A DNA stretch of 64,000 nucleotides from Crambe crambe (GCA_963924555.1 OZ004598.1:5244858-5308857), one strand, 5' to 3'; counted from the stretch's first letter, positions 11,252-23,019 are shown. Made by a program: numbers and translations. The notes: a model not told the origin generated them from the letters alone.

Positions 11252-13276
11252 ATGGCTGATCGAAGAAAAACAGCTCATACCAGAGGAAGTAAGTCTCTCA
11301 TTTAGCGATTTTTGACCTGCTAGAACTCATGAACAGGTACGTGGAGTGAAAGTGGCGCCATCACCACCAGCAGTAGCAGATTGGAAATAAACTATGACAG
11401 ACTGAGACAACTTTGTGCCCGCTTCACGCCAAACAACAGGTCCGTTAGGATTCGAGTTGTAATTTTATATTTATAGCTAGCTATTTTTACTGCAGGATTG
11501 ACCATCAAGACTTCATGAGAGAGTATCCAATGATCTTTTATAGCATTAAGAAGAGTAATACTACATCCATGACTCGTACTCGACCACATACCTGCTTTGG
11601 TAACTAATTATTAATAGCAGTGGGATTTATTTATCACTGTGCCACATCATGCAGAGTTTAGAGAAGGAGCTGATCCATCAGGTAGACCCCTTCACAATGT
11701 AGGCACTTTCTTGATGGCCATTCGTGGAAGTAGAAATGAGAAAGAAAAGAAGATAATTCAGCTAGGAGCACGTCTTCGAACCATGACAGAGATTATACAA
11801 AAACTGTGAGGATCAGTATAATAAGTTCTTCAGCAATGTTTAGACTCCTTCTCCCTTCCCACACAGCCCAATTCAGCGAACCAGAGAAGATACAAAACAC
11901 CTTGCACAACATTTGGCCCATTTTTCTCACCTCTTTCCACTTGGCAACGTTATCACCAGTACTGAAAAAACTGATATTTTCACTGAACTTGCCAAACGGG
12001 CAGTTCTGGAATCAGTTCCTTCACATGGGTTTTCATGTGAGTGGTAATAATATTAACCAAAATAATAATAATGAATCCACTGCATAACAGTACCTGAAAG
12101 AGGAGGGTTATATTTACTCCTACAAGGATGCGTGGAAAAAATTACAAAGAATCCAACGACAAAAGATATATCATCCACTTTTGTAAGACTTTTTAATATA
12201 GTTTTGCAAATGACAGGAGGAAAGTTACATCCTCTTGTGCTTAGCTCTGGCCTGGTGATAGCTTTGGGGGGATTGAAAATGAAAACCAAGTGAGTCAACC
12301 CTTAAAGAGCACATATCCGATGTTCACTACTGCAGAGGCTTGTATATTGCTGCGAATCTATACATTTGATTATCACAGAGTAGTTCATGTGAGCCCCTAT
12401 TAATTTTCGCTAGATAATGTGTCAAATCACAGAAATTTCCTTCAGAATGTCAGGAGGGCCACCAATGAAGAGAAAAAACACCTGATAAATTCATGTTCAC
12501 TGCTCTATGCAGTAAGCCCAGCTATTCTCCAGAAAATAATTGAACCTTTACGCTGGGAAATGGTCCCGGCTAATACAAGTGAGCTGGCAAAATTACTTTC
12601 CTTTCAGTATTGATTATATTTACTCTCAGTTATCATTAGAGAAGGCGAGGCTATTGGGAAAGTCTTTTTCATACAAGAAGGGAATTGTACTGCTACAGTT
12701 AATGTTCCAGGAACCCCCAGAGAGCTGCATGTAATTATATTATCCAATTAAGTGAGAAGTCACCTAATTTTCTCCCTCCTTAGATAATAGTTGGAGCTTT
12801 AGGACCTGGCGACTGTATTGGTGAAGTTCTTATCCATAGTGGCAGGGAAAGACAACCCTTTACTATCACCACTACTGCACCAACTAAATTGGGTTGGGTA
12901 TCTTCAAGTACAATCAAATGTAAGCAGATATTATGGGTAGCAGGCTTTGAGTTGACAATCATTATTGATAGCAAGCGAAGTTCAGAAGCACATTCTATCA
13001 GATAGAAAATTATCCATTCCACTGCTTACAGCAGTAAGTTTTTGTCATAAAGATGATGTAACATCAATTGTCTCATGTATGACAGGAACAGATCAAAGAA
13101 AAATACGCTCAACGAGTAATGAATCAACAATGGACAAAAATTAAAGTAAGAAATAAGCCATAGAGTAAAATTTAAAATTATGATTATTATTGACACAGAA
13201 ACATGTGGTAAATGAAGTTGTACTTGAAAGAGGAATCCACTTTGGGACAAAAAAGTGGCAACATTCAAGAACATAA
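11252..13276 (+). CDS. Cyclic-nucleotide-binding-domain protein, CNBD1-like
   Basis: The start is at 11252 (MADRRKTAHTRG). About eleven short exons are joined at clear GT/AG sites. The N-terminal part has LEINYDRLRQLCARF, a motif I associate with CNBD1. Two regions look like cyclic-nucleotide-binding beta-rolls. One is at about 11870-12290 (AHFSHLFPLGNVIT, VPERGGLYLLLQGCVEKI). The other is at about 12480-12900 (LRWEMVPANT, IIREGEAIGKVFFIQEG, IIVGALGPGDCIGEVLIHSG). GPGDCIGEVLI sits where the phosphate-binding cassette FGExAL should be, but the Arg that contacts the cyclic phosphate is not in its usual place, so ligand binding is uncertain. The last exon ends HFGTKKWQHSRT then TAA at 13274-13276, only 5 bp from the opposing OXA1L stop. 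Confidence 0.72.
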
Positions 13277-13281
13277 CCCCA

Positions 13282-14415
13282 TCATTCTTTATGTAGTTTT
13301 CTAGGCACTATAGGAATTTTTAATGATAGTTTAAAAGAAGGGACTTTGAAAAGCAGAATTTGTGCAGCTGAGAAGAGAGAATTGGCAACAAAGTAAAACT
13401 GAACCGCCTGTGAAATAGGTAACATAGTCTACCTTATAATAGCAAAATTTCAGAACTTACTGCAGTCAACTTTGTTGTTACTGGAAGAATACATATGGCA
13501 CCAATATATAGAACTTTGCGTACATTCCGTGAGAATTCATTCTCAACAGTTTCAGCTTCTCCTCCCATCTGCATGCAAAACATTTTTTTTTTTTTTTTTT
13601 GACCACCAAGTTCAATTACAGTCACATACCATCAAGTTAACCACAAAAGAAGCAGATCCGATGATAGGAAGACAAAAGAGAGGATCAGGACATGTGAGAT
13701 CTGGGAACCATAGCATTCCACCAACTTTCATAGACTCCACTGGAAGGAGGGACATACCCTTCAATCCATACAACATAGAAATTGCAGGGGGTGCTTGGGC
13801 AAAGCCAAGCAACATGAAGGAGAGAGGGTGGACCTTTTGACGTTGGTACAACTGCATCAACTCTATTCCAGCTTCCATTTGACCGTGTTGGTCACCTACT
13901 GATTTGCACTGCTTCATCTTGGCATTCAATTTATTTACATCGTCTTGAATCAAAGCCAATTTAGCTGCTATGATTTTTGCCTTCACAATCAGTGGGAACA
14001 GAATAAGTCTAATAAAGACAGTGCATGCCACAATACACCCCCACCAAGGCAAGTGGAAATGATTGTACAAGGACTCTAAGGCTAATTGAATCATGCCTGA
14101 AGGTGTGTACCCACCAAGTCCTAAGCTTGTGATATCCACTGCCTGCTGAGCTACATCTATAGTGCTTTGGCCAGCCACATGGACACTGTCAGTTCCAGTG
14201 AAAGTCGGAGTGGGTTGAAAGAATTCCTCTGATTTTGAGTCTTTTGTCAACTTTACAGCACTAACAGTTAATAGTCTATTGAAAGACACAGTCTTAACAT
14301 GGAAACTTTGAAGTGGACTAAACTTCCAACTGTGGAGAAGCCTCTTTGATACTATCAGACTGTAGTGTTTATGAGACAGAAAGCTGTACGCTCTGGCAGC
14401 ATAGTTAGCTGCCAT
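13282..14415 (-). CDS. OXA1L: OXA1L, mitochondrial inner membrane insertase
   Basis: The first exon (about 13630-14415) begins MAANYAARAYSFLSHKHYSL, an Arg/Ser-rich mitochondrial presequence. It continues into LGLGGYTPSGMIQLALESLY, LPWWGCIVACTVFIRLILFP and QLYQRQKVHPLSFMLLGFAQ, which are YidC/Oxa1/Alb3 core blocks. Exon 2 (about 13442-13565) gives FSRNVRKVLYIGAICILPVT. Exon 3 (13282-13400) gives AVQFYFVANSLFSAAQ and ends LHKE. Oxa1 inserts mitochondrially made proteins such as COX and ATP-synthase subunits into the inner membrane from the matrix side. The C-terminal ribosome-binding tail is very short compared with yeast or human Oxa1. A 16-T tract precedes exon 2. CACGTG lies 69 bp upstream of the start. 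Confidence 0.93.
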
Positions 14416-14483
14416 ACAAACTCTTGATCAACACTTTTACACTCCTGTCTGCAGAGAAAATACTAGGACTATGCTAAACATGC

Positions 14484-14489
14484 CACGTG
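14484..14489. promoter_or_regulatory. E-box CACGTG upstream of OXA1L
   Basis: This is a palindromic E-box in tgCCACGTGcac, 69 bp 5' of the OXA1L start codon. It is one of a series at gene starts in this window. Confidence 0.45.
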
Positions 14490-14634
14490 CACAAGTTTTT
14501 GTAGATACAAAATTTCAGAACAAAATTCGCTTAATTAGAACATATATAATAATCAATGATAAAATGAGTGTAGCTGTGCATAACGTATCATTAGGAAGCA
14601 GCGATGTTTTTACAAGTACAAAAGGTGTCTTGGT

Positions 14635-16903
14635 TTAATATCCAGAGCCATAACCTCCTTGGATATAGCCCCTTCCTCCTCCGTCACCTCTCCCCCCATA
14701 CCCCCCAACTCCACTACCAAATTGGCCTCCACCCATACCCCTCCCATTCTCAAAGCCACCACGCCCCCCTTGAGAAGAGGGAGATTGTTGAATGGAGGAG
14801 GAAGGGACAACAGCATTTGAGCCAAGGAGGCTGAGAATCTTGGCTTGAAGGTCTGCTTGCTGTCGCTGAATATCTTCTTTGGGAGGAAGCTGAGGAGGTT
14901 GCTGTGGTTCTGTGTGAGGTCAAATTGATGGATCACGTGAAGACAAAAATACACTACAAAAATGTCCAGTCAAAAGAAATTGACGAAAGGATGTTAGGAA
15001 GCCAAAAATGGTCAATAAAAAAGTAGACTTCAATTATTGCTCTCAAGCGTACGTTTTTTGGGGGGCAAAAAAGCTAAAATAAGCCTACCATTTGATTGCT
15101 TCTGTTTTTCAAGAGCACTGATGACTTGCTGCAGTTGACTGGGAGTGAGCTGCTCCCCACTGGCTGCCTGACTGAGCAGATTAGAAACTTCACTCTTCTG
15201 GGCCACGGGACGCCTTGGAGGGATACGACCCTCTCGCACATTCATGGTGTAACGATCAAAATCTCTATCCACTAATCCCAGAGCATCTTCAAGGGGCATA
15301 TTTTTGTGTTCTAAAGAATCAATAATGAAAAAGATCACCAGCTCCTTTAAAGGGGCAGTCTACAGTTAGAAGGCAAGCAGCTTGTCTATAAAAATTTATG
15401 TTGCTTTGTATGCTGATCTTCATGAAAACTCCTTCTTTGTCTTGCGTACTACATGTTAACTACTAAAAAAAGGTGAGAACCTGAATTATTTCTGATCCAG
15501 CTATAACAGTGTAAAGAGAATGGTTATAGGAGCTCACAAGTGTCTGTGAGAATCTCACCCTGAGGGTTCCGGCCATGCAAGATAGTAAGAGTGACAGAGC
15601 GATGGTGCTCATGCTGTGAGGTGACAATGATGGCGTAAAGGAGTCCTCTGCTGGCAGCTGCATCTAGGGCATCAGCTAGGGACACAGTGGGACTCAGGTG
15701 TACTGTGTCTACTACTAAACCAAGGCTCTCAACACGTCCACCAATCATGTCGGCATAGTCTCTGTGAAGGGAGATACTCAACAAGAGTAAAAATATGAAA
15801 AAACAAACAAACAAAAAAACAAAGCAAAACAATCTCACTGACTTTTGCTGCCTGTTGACCACAATGATTTCCATATCTGTCATCCTCTTCTCCATTTTTG
15901 GAGGCGGTCCCCTTTCCCTTCGCTCAGGAGGTGGTGGAGTGAATGGACGAGGCCCACTTGGAGGTGGTCGCTCATATGGTAGTTCCCTTGACGGGGGGAT
16001 TGGCCCCATACGCTCATGCATTGGCCCCATACGATCGTGCATTGGTCCCATGCGATCATGAATTGGTGGTGGCCCAGGGGGACCATATGGGTCTCTTATG
16101 CGTCCTGGAGGAACGGGGGGGCCAGGTGGAGGATAACGTTCACGCATCATTTCATAAGGGTCATCCCTTGGTCGCATGTAAGGATCTCGCATAGGAGGGA
16201 GAGGAGGGGGGAGATCATAAGGGTCTAAGTAAGGATCCCTAAAAGGCGGTGGGACAGGAAATCCTCGTACACGTTCCATATGTCGGAGACGAGCACGATA
16301 TTCCATTTCCCGAGAGATGTAGGGAGGAGAGCGAGAGCGTCCCCTCCTATGATAGCGGTCGCGGTCACGGTCACGATCCCTATCTCTATCCCTATCTCGA
16401 TCCCTATCTCTATCCCTATCTCTGTGACGATCATCATGACGACTGGAATGATGGGAGTGATGATCATTACTGGATTTGATGCTGCGATGAGATTTTTCAC
16501 TACCAGTTACACCAGTTACACTTTCTTCTTCTTTTGGCCTATCTTTCCTCCTCTCAGTAGCCAAGTTCACATCTAGCCGTAAACTCCATTTAATGCACAC
16601 CACAGATACAACAAATAGCTTACCTAAGGTGGCTCCTTGTAGTAAATGTCCATGCATGGATTCTACTGCCTTTTTCGCACTTTCTTCGTTGTCATACTGG
16701 ACAAAGCCGTAACTTTTGTGCAAAGATACGCCTAGAACCTCTCCAAATTCTCTAAAGAGGTTTTCTACGTCCAACCTGTTCAGCTTCTCTGAGGGCATAT
16801 TTCCTATGAAAACTCTTGAATTCAACATTTTGGGATCGTTACTGCTCGTATTTCTGCCCTCTCTATCATAAATAGTTTGCATCGTCTCACTAGGAACAGC
16901 CAT
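14635..16903 (-). CDS. NCOA5: NCOA5 (nuclear receptor coactivator 5) with N-terminal RRM
   Basis: It begins MAVPSETMQTIYDREGRN. An RRM follows directly (SRVFIGNMPSEKLNRLDVEN, GEVLGVSLHKSYGFVQY, then VNLAT across an intron). Next come an Arg/Asp repeat (RDRDRDRD, 16340-16430), a long Pro/Arg/Met-rich region with tandem HDRMGPM units and then MEIIVVNRQQK. The NCOA5 core domain is DYADMIGGRVESLGLVVDTV, AIIVTSQHEHHRSVTLTILH and NMPLEDALGLVDRDFDRY. Then come QLTPSQLQQVISALEKQ, the LQAKILSLLG helix near 14845 and a Gly/Tyr-rich tail. NCOA5 is a nuclear coregulator linked to oestrogen receptor and nuclear RNA metabolism. From memory, vertebrate NCOA5 lacks the canonical RRM seen here, which is of the hnRNP C type. 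Confidence 0.9.
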
Positions 16904-17124
16904 TCACTGTTAAAAAAGAAGAGCGTGAAAGCGCTGAATCAAGTGTCCACGACATTAGCCCCACGAGTTCGAGTGCAAGTGACGGGCCAGCTGGAAATTC
17001 TAATTAAGTGAAATAAAAATTTCTTTCTAAAAAATGTTCATAGTCCTTCAGATCACCATACACATGCACTGATGTTGACGGCAGAAGGCATGAAGGGGTA
17101 GTATAGGCTATTAGCTGCTTGCTA

Positions 17125-17731
17125 TTATTTCTGCTGTTGCTGTACAGAAGATCGTGCCACATAAGCCTTAATTTCAGCAGGAAAAACTGGTTCCAACTGC
17201 TGAATGAGTTGAGACCGGAAATTCTACAGTAAATAATCATAACAATGAAATAGCATAAGGGTTAACATGTACTCTGTAGCAACCTTGTATGCCTGAACCT
17301 TCCTCTGAACAGTCTTGTAATCTTCTAAACTTTGTTCTAATTGATGACGGGTGAATAGTTCAGGATTATGACCCTCATCAATATACCTATAGTTTTTCAT
17401 CAAAAGGGAGTTGACTAGAATCATTATAATAGGGGTGTCCTTACTCAAGAGCTGCTAGTGGAATGTGGATGTCAGCATATTCATCTTTTTGACGACTCAA
17501 GTGGTGCATATGTTCCACCAATCCATTCCTAGGAAAGGGAACAAAAAACAAACAAACAATAGGTTAGAACATGGAATCAAAGTAATCTTACAATTTTTCA
17601 TTGAAATTATTTTGTCCATTTTGCTGAAAGTCTCCTGTGATGACTCCAACAGTCCTCAAATTCTCAATGAATCCTTCCAGTTGGTGCTGAAGCTTCTCCA
17701 ACTTTGCTCCTTGATGAATCCCTGAAGCCAT
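17125..17731 (-). CDS. MED10: MED10, Mediator middle-module subunit
   Basis: Three exons give a protein of about 140 residues. It starts MASGIHQGAKLEKLQHQLEG, continues FIENLRTVGVITGDFQQN, NEKLNGLVEHMHHLS, then IPLAALEYIDEGHNPELFTR, LEQSLEDYKTVQRKVQAYK, LIQQLEPVFPAEIKAYVA and a Gln tail. The EYIDxGxNPxLYT signature and helical layout match MED10/Nut2, a conserved subunit of the Mediator middle module that bridges activators and RNA polymerase II. Length matches the family (about 135). The start at 17731 is shared head-to-head with the hnRNP C-like gene, 146 bp apart. Confidence 0.95.
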
Positions 17732-17877
17732 TATTTTTTAGAATTATTGTGCATCGCACGCGCGTGTATAAACTCACCTATTTCACGTGATCGCCATGTG
17801 ATCAATAATTATTGTGCATCGCGTGTACGTGTACGTGTCCCAACTTTTCTTCTCACCTATTTTAGTTATCTTTGGCC
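17732..17877. promoter_or_regulatory. Head-to-head promoter, MED10 / hnRNP C-like
   Basis: The E-box CACGTG is at 17784-17789. The segment AATTATTGTGCATCGC occurs twice (about 17741 and 17803), each followed some 20-40 bp later by a CTCACCTATTT block. The promoter is therefore itself a short direct duplication. Confidence 0.5.
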
Positions 17878-19216
17878 ATGACTGATCCTGACTTAGATAC
17901 CAGAAGCACTTCTCCTCCCGGGCGAGAATCTCGGGAGGATTGGAGAGGCGGTGGTATTCAACCCCCTGGACTTGGAGGAGACATTGAAAATGACAGAAAT
18001 GGGCGGGTTCCTTCTGATGACAAGAAAATACGTTCCAGAAGTAGGAGTCCTATTATGATGAAGAGAGGTCGAAAATCTTTTAGCCCAAACAGAGAGATGC
18101 GTTATGCTCGTGATGGGACCAACACTACAAGCCGTGAACCTCATTTGGAGAGGGCACGGCTTTTTGTAGGCAACATAGAACCTAACCGTACTCATAGGAG
18201 AGATCTTACCAAGCTATTTTCTCAGTATGGGGAGGTGCTTGGTGTCTCGGTTCATAAGGGCTATGCTTTTGTGCAGATGGATCGGGAGAAGTCTGCCAAT
18301 AGGGCTATCAATGGCGAAGATAACCAGAATTATATGGGATCTAGAATTCGTAAGTTCTCTCTTGCTTATAATTCTGTCAGATTATCTTCTTTTCTCTTTG
18401 GCAGATGTGGAGTTCTCTCAGGCGGCTATCAAAGCTGGAGCTAAATGTAATTTTAGTACACCCTTATAATAAGTGGTTGATGATTACTAGCTAGTCTTGT
18501 AACCTTTTAACCTTTCTTTCTTTTCTTTTTTCTCCTTTGAAGTTCAACGTCTTCCATCTTCTCCTTCCCGTGACTATGACCGTCCTCCACCTATGCATTC
18601 TGATCCCATTCGTGAAGAGCAGGAAAGAGCCAGAGAAGAAAGGCTTGCAAGAATTCTTCAGATGGAGCGAGAAATTGCTATGCTTCGTAGCCGGGAGGGA
18701 GATCCTTTGGAATCAAGGAGGCCCCCTCATACACCTGAATACTCACATAATCGACGGGATAGCTACCACCGTTCTTCTCCTCCTCCATCTCTCAATGGCT
18801 CAGGCTATCAGTCTTCTTATTCAAGGGATCGTGATATGCCTTCTTATCGAAGTGGTGATGATGGTGATCGTGGAGGGACTGGGCGTAGTTATTACGGCCG
18901 TCAGGCTTCCCCTGGAGATCTTCCCTCACGAGATTTCCCTCCTCGGGATCTTCCTTCACGAGACTTCTCATCTCGGAACCTTTCATCACGAGGGTCATCT
19001 AGCGAGGCAGGCTTGTACCGGGATTCTTATCCTTCACAGATGAGCAGCGGAGGAGGAAGTGGTGGTGGGTACAACAGGGGTTCTGCTTCTGTTGGTTATG
19101 GAAGTTCTGGAGGAGGGGGTCCTAATTCTTCTTTGCCTCCTGGGTGGCCCTCTGGGGGTCACGAGAAGTCGAACCTTAATCGACCTCCTTTTATAAATGC
19201 AGGTCCTTGGAGCTAA
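17878..19216 (+). CDS. RRM protein of the hnRNP C / RALY type with Arg/Ser and Gly-rich tail
   Basis: The ATG at 17878 is preferred to the in-frame TTG at 17872. There are three exons: 17878-18349, about 18405-18449 and about 18541-19216. Domain order is an acidic, Arg/Gly N-terminus with RSRSRSP, then an RRM (ERARLFVGNIEPNRTHRRDL with RNP2 LFVGNI; GEVLGVSVHKGYAFVQ as RNP1), finishing VEFSQAAIKAGAK in exon 2. Then come a charged helix (REEQERAREERLARILQMER) and a low-complexity tail with SRD repeats (LPSRDFPPRDLPSRDFSSR) and GGGSGGGY. hnRNP C/RALY bind uridine tracts in pre-mRNA. The RRM is strikingly close to the one in neighbouring NCOA5. An alternative name within the RALY/RALYL clade cannot be excluded. 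Confidence 0.85.
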
Positions 19217-19532
19217 GAGATCTTTGAGCTTGGAACTAGAACCTTATGCTAACTGACTTGCAGACTTCTTATAATACTTAACCCTCTAATACACATTCTT
19301 TTAGGCCGTATTTATCCCATCTGGTTTCCTCTGAAGGCCAATATTATCATTGTGAATACTTTAACAGACATTTGTTTCTAATTAAGGTTCTCTGCTAGCT
19401 GGGTCTCCACATCTCATAACTTGGCTTCCTCTTAAGGATCAATTTTCCTTGCTAGGTGAAAAAGAATTGTCAAAATGATAGCTATATGTAATGTGAAACG
19501 ATATATAGAATCCTAGGTTTTGAGGGTTGCAA

Positions 19533-20215
19533 TCAGGAGCATACTCTTAATAGTTTTTGACTTACTTCATCACAAGACATATTGTAGTCCATCAGTATTT
19601 TTCTACATCTTGATGTGATTCTGCATGTAACAACAAAACATAAGGTATTAAAGAATGGAAAACAACTCTTACATGTTGGGAGCATTGCACCGATCCACAA
19701 TACCAAATAAATATAAGAGGAACAGTATAGAGCAGCTCAGTGTTAAATTCTTGTTAGCTTTCATCATTTCTACATAGCCATTCTGGAAGACAAAGCAACA
19801 GATAAACACTCTGTGATGGAATCTTTCAATGCTAAAACAAGTTACTGCATCATTTTTCAGGCCATTTCTTGGCTGATGTATAGCCAGCATTGAGTAGAAC
19901 CCCCTATTATTAGTGTCTCACGTACATACATGTTATCATCAAACCACCAAATGCACAGAGACAATAGGACCCACAATGTCATGAAGATCAGCAAAACTGG
20001 ATACATAAATACAACATGCAAATTTAATCTACAGCATTCATGTATGTGTAAATATTAAATCACACCTTTCCATTTCTTTGTCTTTGAGTTTGTGTATCTC
20101 ACACACTCAATGAGTCGTTGCTCAAATGCTTTCAAGTCTGAAAGTAACACAGATGATTACTGCTGTGCTATAACTTACATATGGCAGTAGCACCTTCTGT
20201 CTGCTCCCTATTCAT
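19533..20215 (-). CDS. CNEP1R1: CNEP1R1 (nuclear envelope phosphatase regulatory subunit, NEP1-R1)
   Basis: It starts MNREQTEGATAI at 20215. Further exons give LKAFEQRLIECVRYTNSKT, the first membrane helix (VLLIFMTLWVLLSLCIWWF), a middle exon RFHHRVFICCFVFQNGYVEM, the second helix region LTLSCSILFLLYLFGIVDR, and the signature ITSRCRKILMDYNMSCDE. The family member binds and activates the phosphatase CTDNEP1, which dephosphorylates lipin at the nuclear envelope and so controls phosphatidate and diacylglycerol balance. I read through a donor-like GTAAGT after SCDE to a stop at 19533. If that donor is used, the last few residues differ and the end lies lower. DGAT1, later in the window, acts downstream of lipin. 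Confidence 0.85.
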
Positions 20216-20387
20216 AGCTATAACGATCCTGAGAATGCCACGCCCTCTAGCTAGTAATCATCACGTGATATTTATTGTCACGCACGTGACGTATAAGAAC
20301 ACAACTAAGACTGTTTTGGGGCTAAATAACTAGTAAACTACCGAAACTACACGGAGAGCTAAAGTAGAAAGGACAACTGTTACAGTA
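20216..20387. promoter_or_regulatory. Head-to-head promoter, CNEP1R1 / ATP5F1E, two E-boxes
   Basis: CACGTG is present twice, at 20262-20267 (within TCACGTGA) and at 20283-20288 (within GCACGTGAC), about midway between the two starts. Confidence 0.55.
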
Positions 20388-20773
20388 ATGCCTAATTATT
20401 GGAGGAATGCAGGTCTCAGGTACGTAACAAAGTGAACTGTAATGTTCTGGTGGGCTTTAAATGGAATATTTGTTTCTCCAAAAGCTACCTGCAATATTCG
20501 GCCATTTGTGCGAGATTTTTAAGAAGAGCACTGAAACCTGAACTGCAGGCCAAATCAATAGTAAAGAATGAAGAGACAGGGATTAGAGTGCACAAGTGGC
20601 AGAATGGACAACCAGGCCCTGCAGGTAGGTAACGGTAGTGTGTGTGTGCAAAGAGTAGGATCTAGACGAGGTGCCAAAATGGTAACATTAATATTTCACC
20701 TATTGTGTACAGTAGATTATTATTATTTACAACACTTGTTCTCTACTTTTCAGAGTATGCAAAGCAGCAATAA
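20388..20773 (+). CDS. ATP5F1E: ATP5F1E, mitochondrial F1-ATP synthase epsilon subunit
   Basis: Exon 1 encodes MPNYWRNAGL and splits at S (AG/GTACGT). Exon 2 resumes after AAAG as YLQYSAICARFLRRALKPEL, then VKNEETGIRVHKWQNGQPGP. The pattern xxYWRxAGLSYxxYSxICAxxxRxxLK is diagnostic for this very small F1 central-stalk subunit. A donor GTAGGT after PGPA and an acceptor TTTTCAG at 20748-20753 would append EYAKQQ and stop at 20771-20773, which is the version annotated. Without splicing the ORF stops a few codons later in GR at about 20632. It has no cleavable presequence, as is normal for this subunit. Confidence 0.93.
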
Positions 20774-21432
20774 CAAGGCAAAGGCACATGCATCAACTGT
20801 CTGTACTCAACCAATATCAAACTATTAAACTGGCAAACCATACTTTTCTTGTGTTATATATGTGCATAGGTATATACTAGAAAAAGAATATTTTAGGTTC
20901 CTTTTCAATAAGTTCAATTACATGATGTTCTATGGCTTGATGTAAACTAGATTCTGCGACATTAATGCTGACGAAACACTGGCAATTTGTTTTCTTGGCT
21001 GCTGGGGGCATATTGTGCAAATTGTTACGTTTACAGATTACATCAATTGTACCCACCTAATTTTTTTGCTAAGTTGCTGGAAGTATTGCTGGTAGCATCA
21101 CCTAGCAACTGAGTTGAAATGGGTTGAGAATCCTGCAAGTGTACAAATATGATGATCACATCAATTGGTTGACTATCTCACAAATCTTGTCTGCATGGCA
21201 ACTGCTAAGGTCTTTAAGCTAGGCTTTGTGCCTATCCATAGTAAGAAGCTCTGCTGTAGTTTGATGACATGGAAATGAAACGTCTGTCCTAAGATATCTG
21301 CAGTAAAATCTTTCACACACACATGCTGTTCCTCCATTAACGACCCTTTATATATCTAGACGATTATTTAGCTCTCCATTTATACGAAACAAAATTGGAA
21401 AATTGACTCTGAAGATGGGGACAAGGTTTGAA
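20774..21432. other. Intergenic region before CIAPIN1
   Basis: About 660 bp holding the 3' UTR of ATP5F1E and the CIAPIN1 promoter. I saw no conserved exon, RNA gene or clear repeat here, and no CACGTG near the CIAPIN1 start. Confidence 0.5.
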
Positions 21433-22980
21433 ATGGAAATTCCGAGTGTTTTGGTGAGTGATAAGAAACTACTGCTGATCTGGCACAGTGGCAGTACGAC
21501 AGAGACCATACAGCAAGTAGTGGAGAGTTTGAGACGGAGAACAGGTCCAGGTGGAGTTGTCCAGTTGGAACATGCTGAGAGATTACTTTTGGGTGAGGAC
21601 AAACAAAAAAATAAACCATGACTTTTGTGTTCTGTGACTTTTGTGTTCTATAGCTAACCACACAGCATCATCCATTGATGTGATCTTGTCAGGGGTCATC
21701 CCTCCTGCCCTTCTCTCACATAGCACTGAATTGTTGGAAGAGTTTGCCAGAGTTCTGAAGCCATCCGGTCTTCTCTACCTTGTAGAACCCGTCACTACAG
21801 GAGGTGGGTCATGTCCAAGCATTAACAACTGAGGAGTTTAATTCCTACACCTCCTAAACTCCTTTGACCGCCTTTTTCCTTGTCTCATCCTTACTTATCC
21901 TTTATGTATAGGTCACATTAATGGCCTACGACGGCTGAAAAAGTTACCCACTTCACTGAGACTATCTGGTTTCATTAATATCACCGAAGTATGTTATGCC
22001 ACTTCTCTATTATTTACTCGATCATGTTCATTTATAGGTTTCAGTCCTGGGGTCAGGTACTCACCTGGGGGTGGAATTTAAGGAAAGATTGGCCACTTCA
22101 ATCAGTACTACAATTAGTGATGGTGATTTTGATACTGTGGCCATTGGAAAGGTGCCTTTTGTTTGAGCCAAAGATTTAGTAATTTAATTTGCTATTTCTC
22201 TTGTTAGGTCGAAGCTAAGAAGCCAGCATATGAGGTCGGAGCAAGCACACAACTCTCTTTTTCGTCAAATCTACAAAGTAAGTCTTTACAAAAAAAGTCA
22301 TCACAGACTTAATAGTCACCTGACCCCTTCAGAGGTCAAACTGATCACGATTTTATCTTCCTACCCAGCCAAACCAGTCAGCGAAGAGACTGCCCAAATC
22401 TGGTCATTATCAGCAGATGATATCCTTGACAACGATGTTGTAAGTCATGATATTCCCTCAAATTCTTTGATAAATGAAACATTCTTTAGGAACTTTTGGA
22501 TTCAGATACGTTACTGGCAGATGAAGACCTGCTAAAACCAGACCCTTCTTCTCTTAGAAGTAAGCTTTACTATCACCTGCTAAGTGATCTTGTCAGTGTT
22601 TGCTCCATATAAAGGTGACTGTAGTACTTCAAAAGATGGAAAAAAGAAAGCATGTAAAAACTGGTGAGTTCATATATTTATATAAAGTGGTGATCTCATA
22701 CTCCACTCTCAGCACTTGTGGTCTTGCTGAAGAATTGGCTGGAGGTCAGAGTACAGGTGTAAAGCCTGTTACCTCTTCATGTGGAAATGTGAGTTAGCAC
22801 TTGACCACCTGGTGGTATTGGTGGTGAATACAGTCATGTGACTTGTGAATTGTGTGCTTACAGTGTTACTTAGGTGATGCCTTTCGTTGTGCCAGTTGTC
22901 CCTATTTGGGCATGCCTGCATTCAAGCCAGGAGAACAAGTAAAACTTTCAGACAGACAACTCAGAGCCGATCAATTCTAA
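21433..22980 (+). CDS. CIAPIN1: CIAPIN1 / anamorsin (Dre2), cytosolic Fe-S assembly
   Basis: The start [20 protein letters not shown] is chosen because it aligns with the family N-terminus; in-frame upstream ATGs at 21403 and 21415 are alternatives. Exons in order give the methyltransferase-like domain ([55 protein letters not shown]), the linker with [12 protein letters not shown] and [13 protein letters not shown], and the Fe-S domain. The latter has [20 protein letters not shown] (2Fe-2S site) and [20 protein letters not shown] (CxxC..CxxC, second cluster), ending [11 protein letters not shown]. Anamorsin takes electrons from NDOR1 to build cytosolic Fe-S clusters. All cluster cysteines are present. 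The stop lies 39 bp from the opposing METTL9 stop. Confidence 0.96.
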
Positions 22981-23019
22981 GTACTCTCAGTCCCCCAGCT
23001 ATTTATTCTGCAAATTGAA

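Noticed and set aside
14604..14834. 76-codon plus-strand ORF rich in His/Ser/Pro
   Set aside because: It is antisense of the Gly-rich NCOA5 C-terminus.
16225..16576. ORFs rich in Ile-Gly or Pro-Ile-Ser repeats near 16.3 kb
   Set aside because: They are alternative frames of the NCOA5 Arg/Asp repeat.
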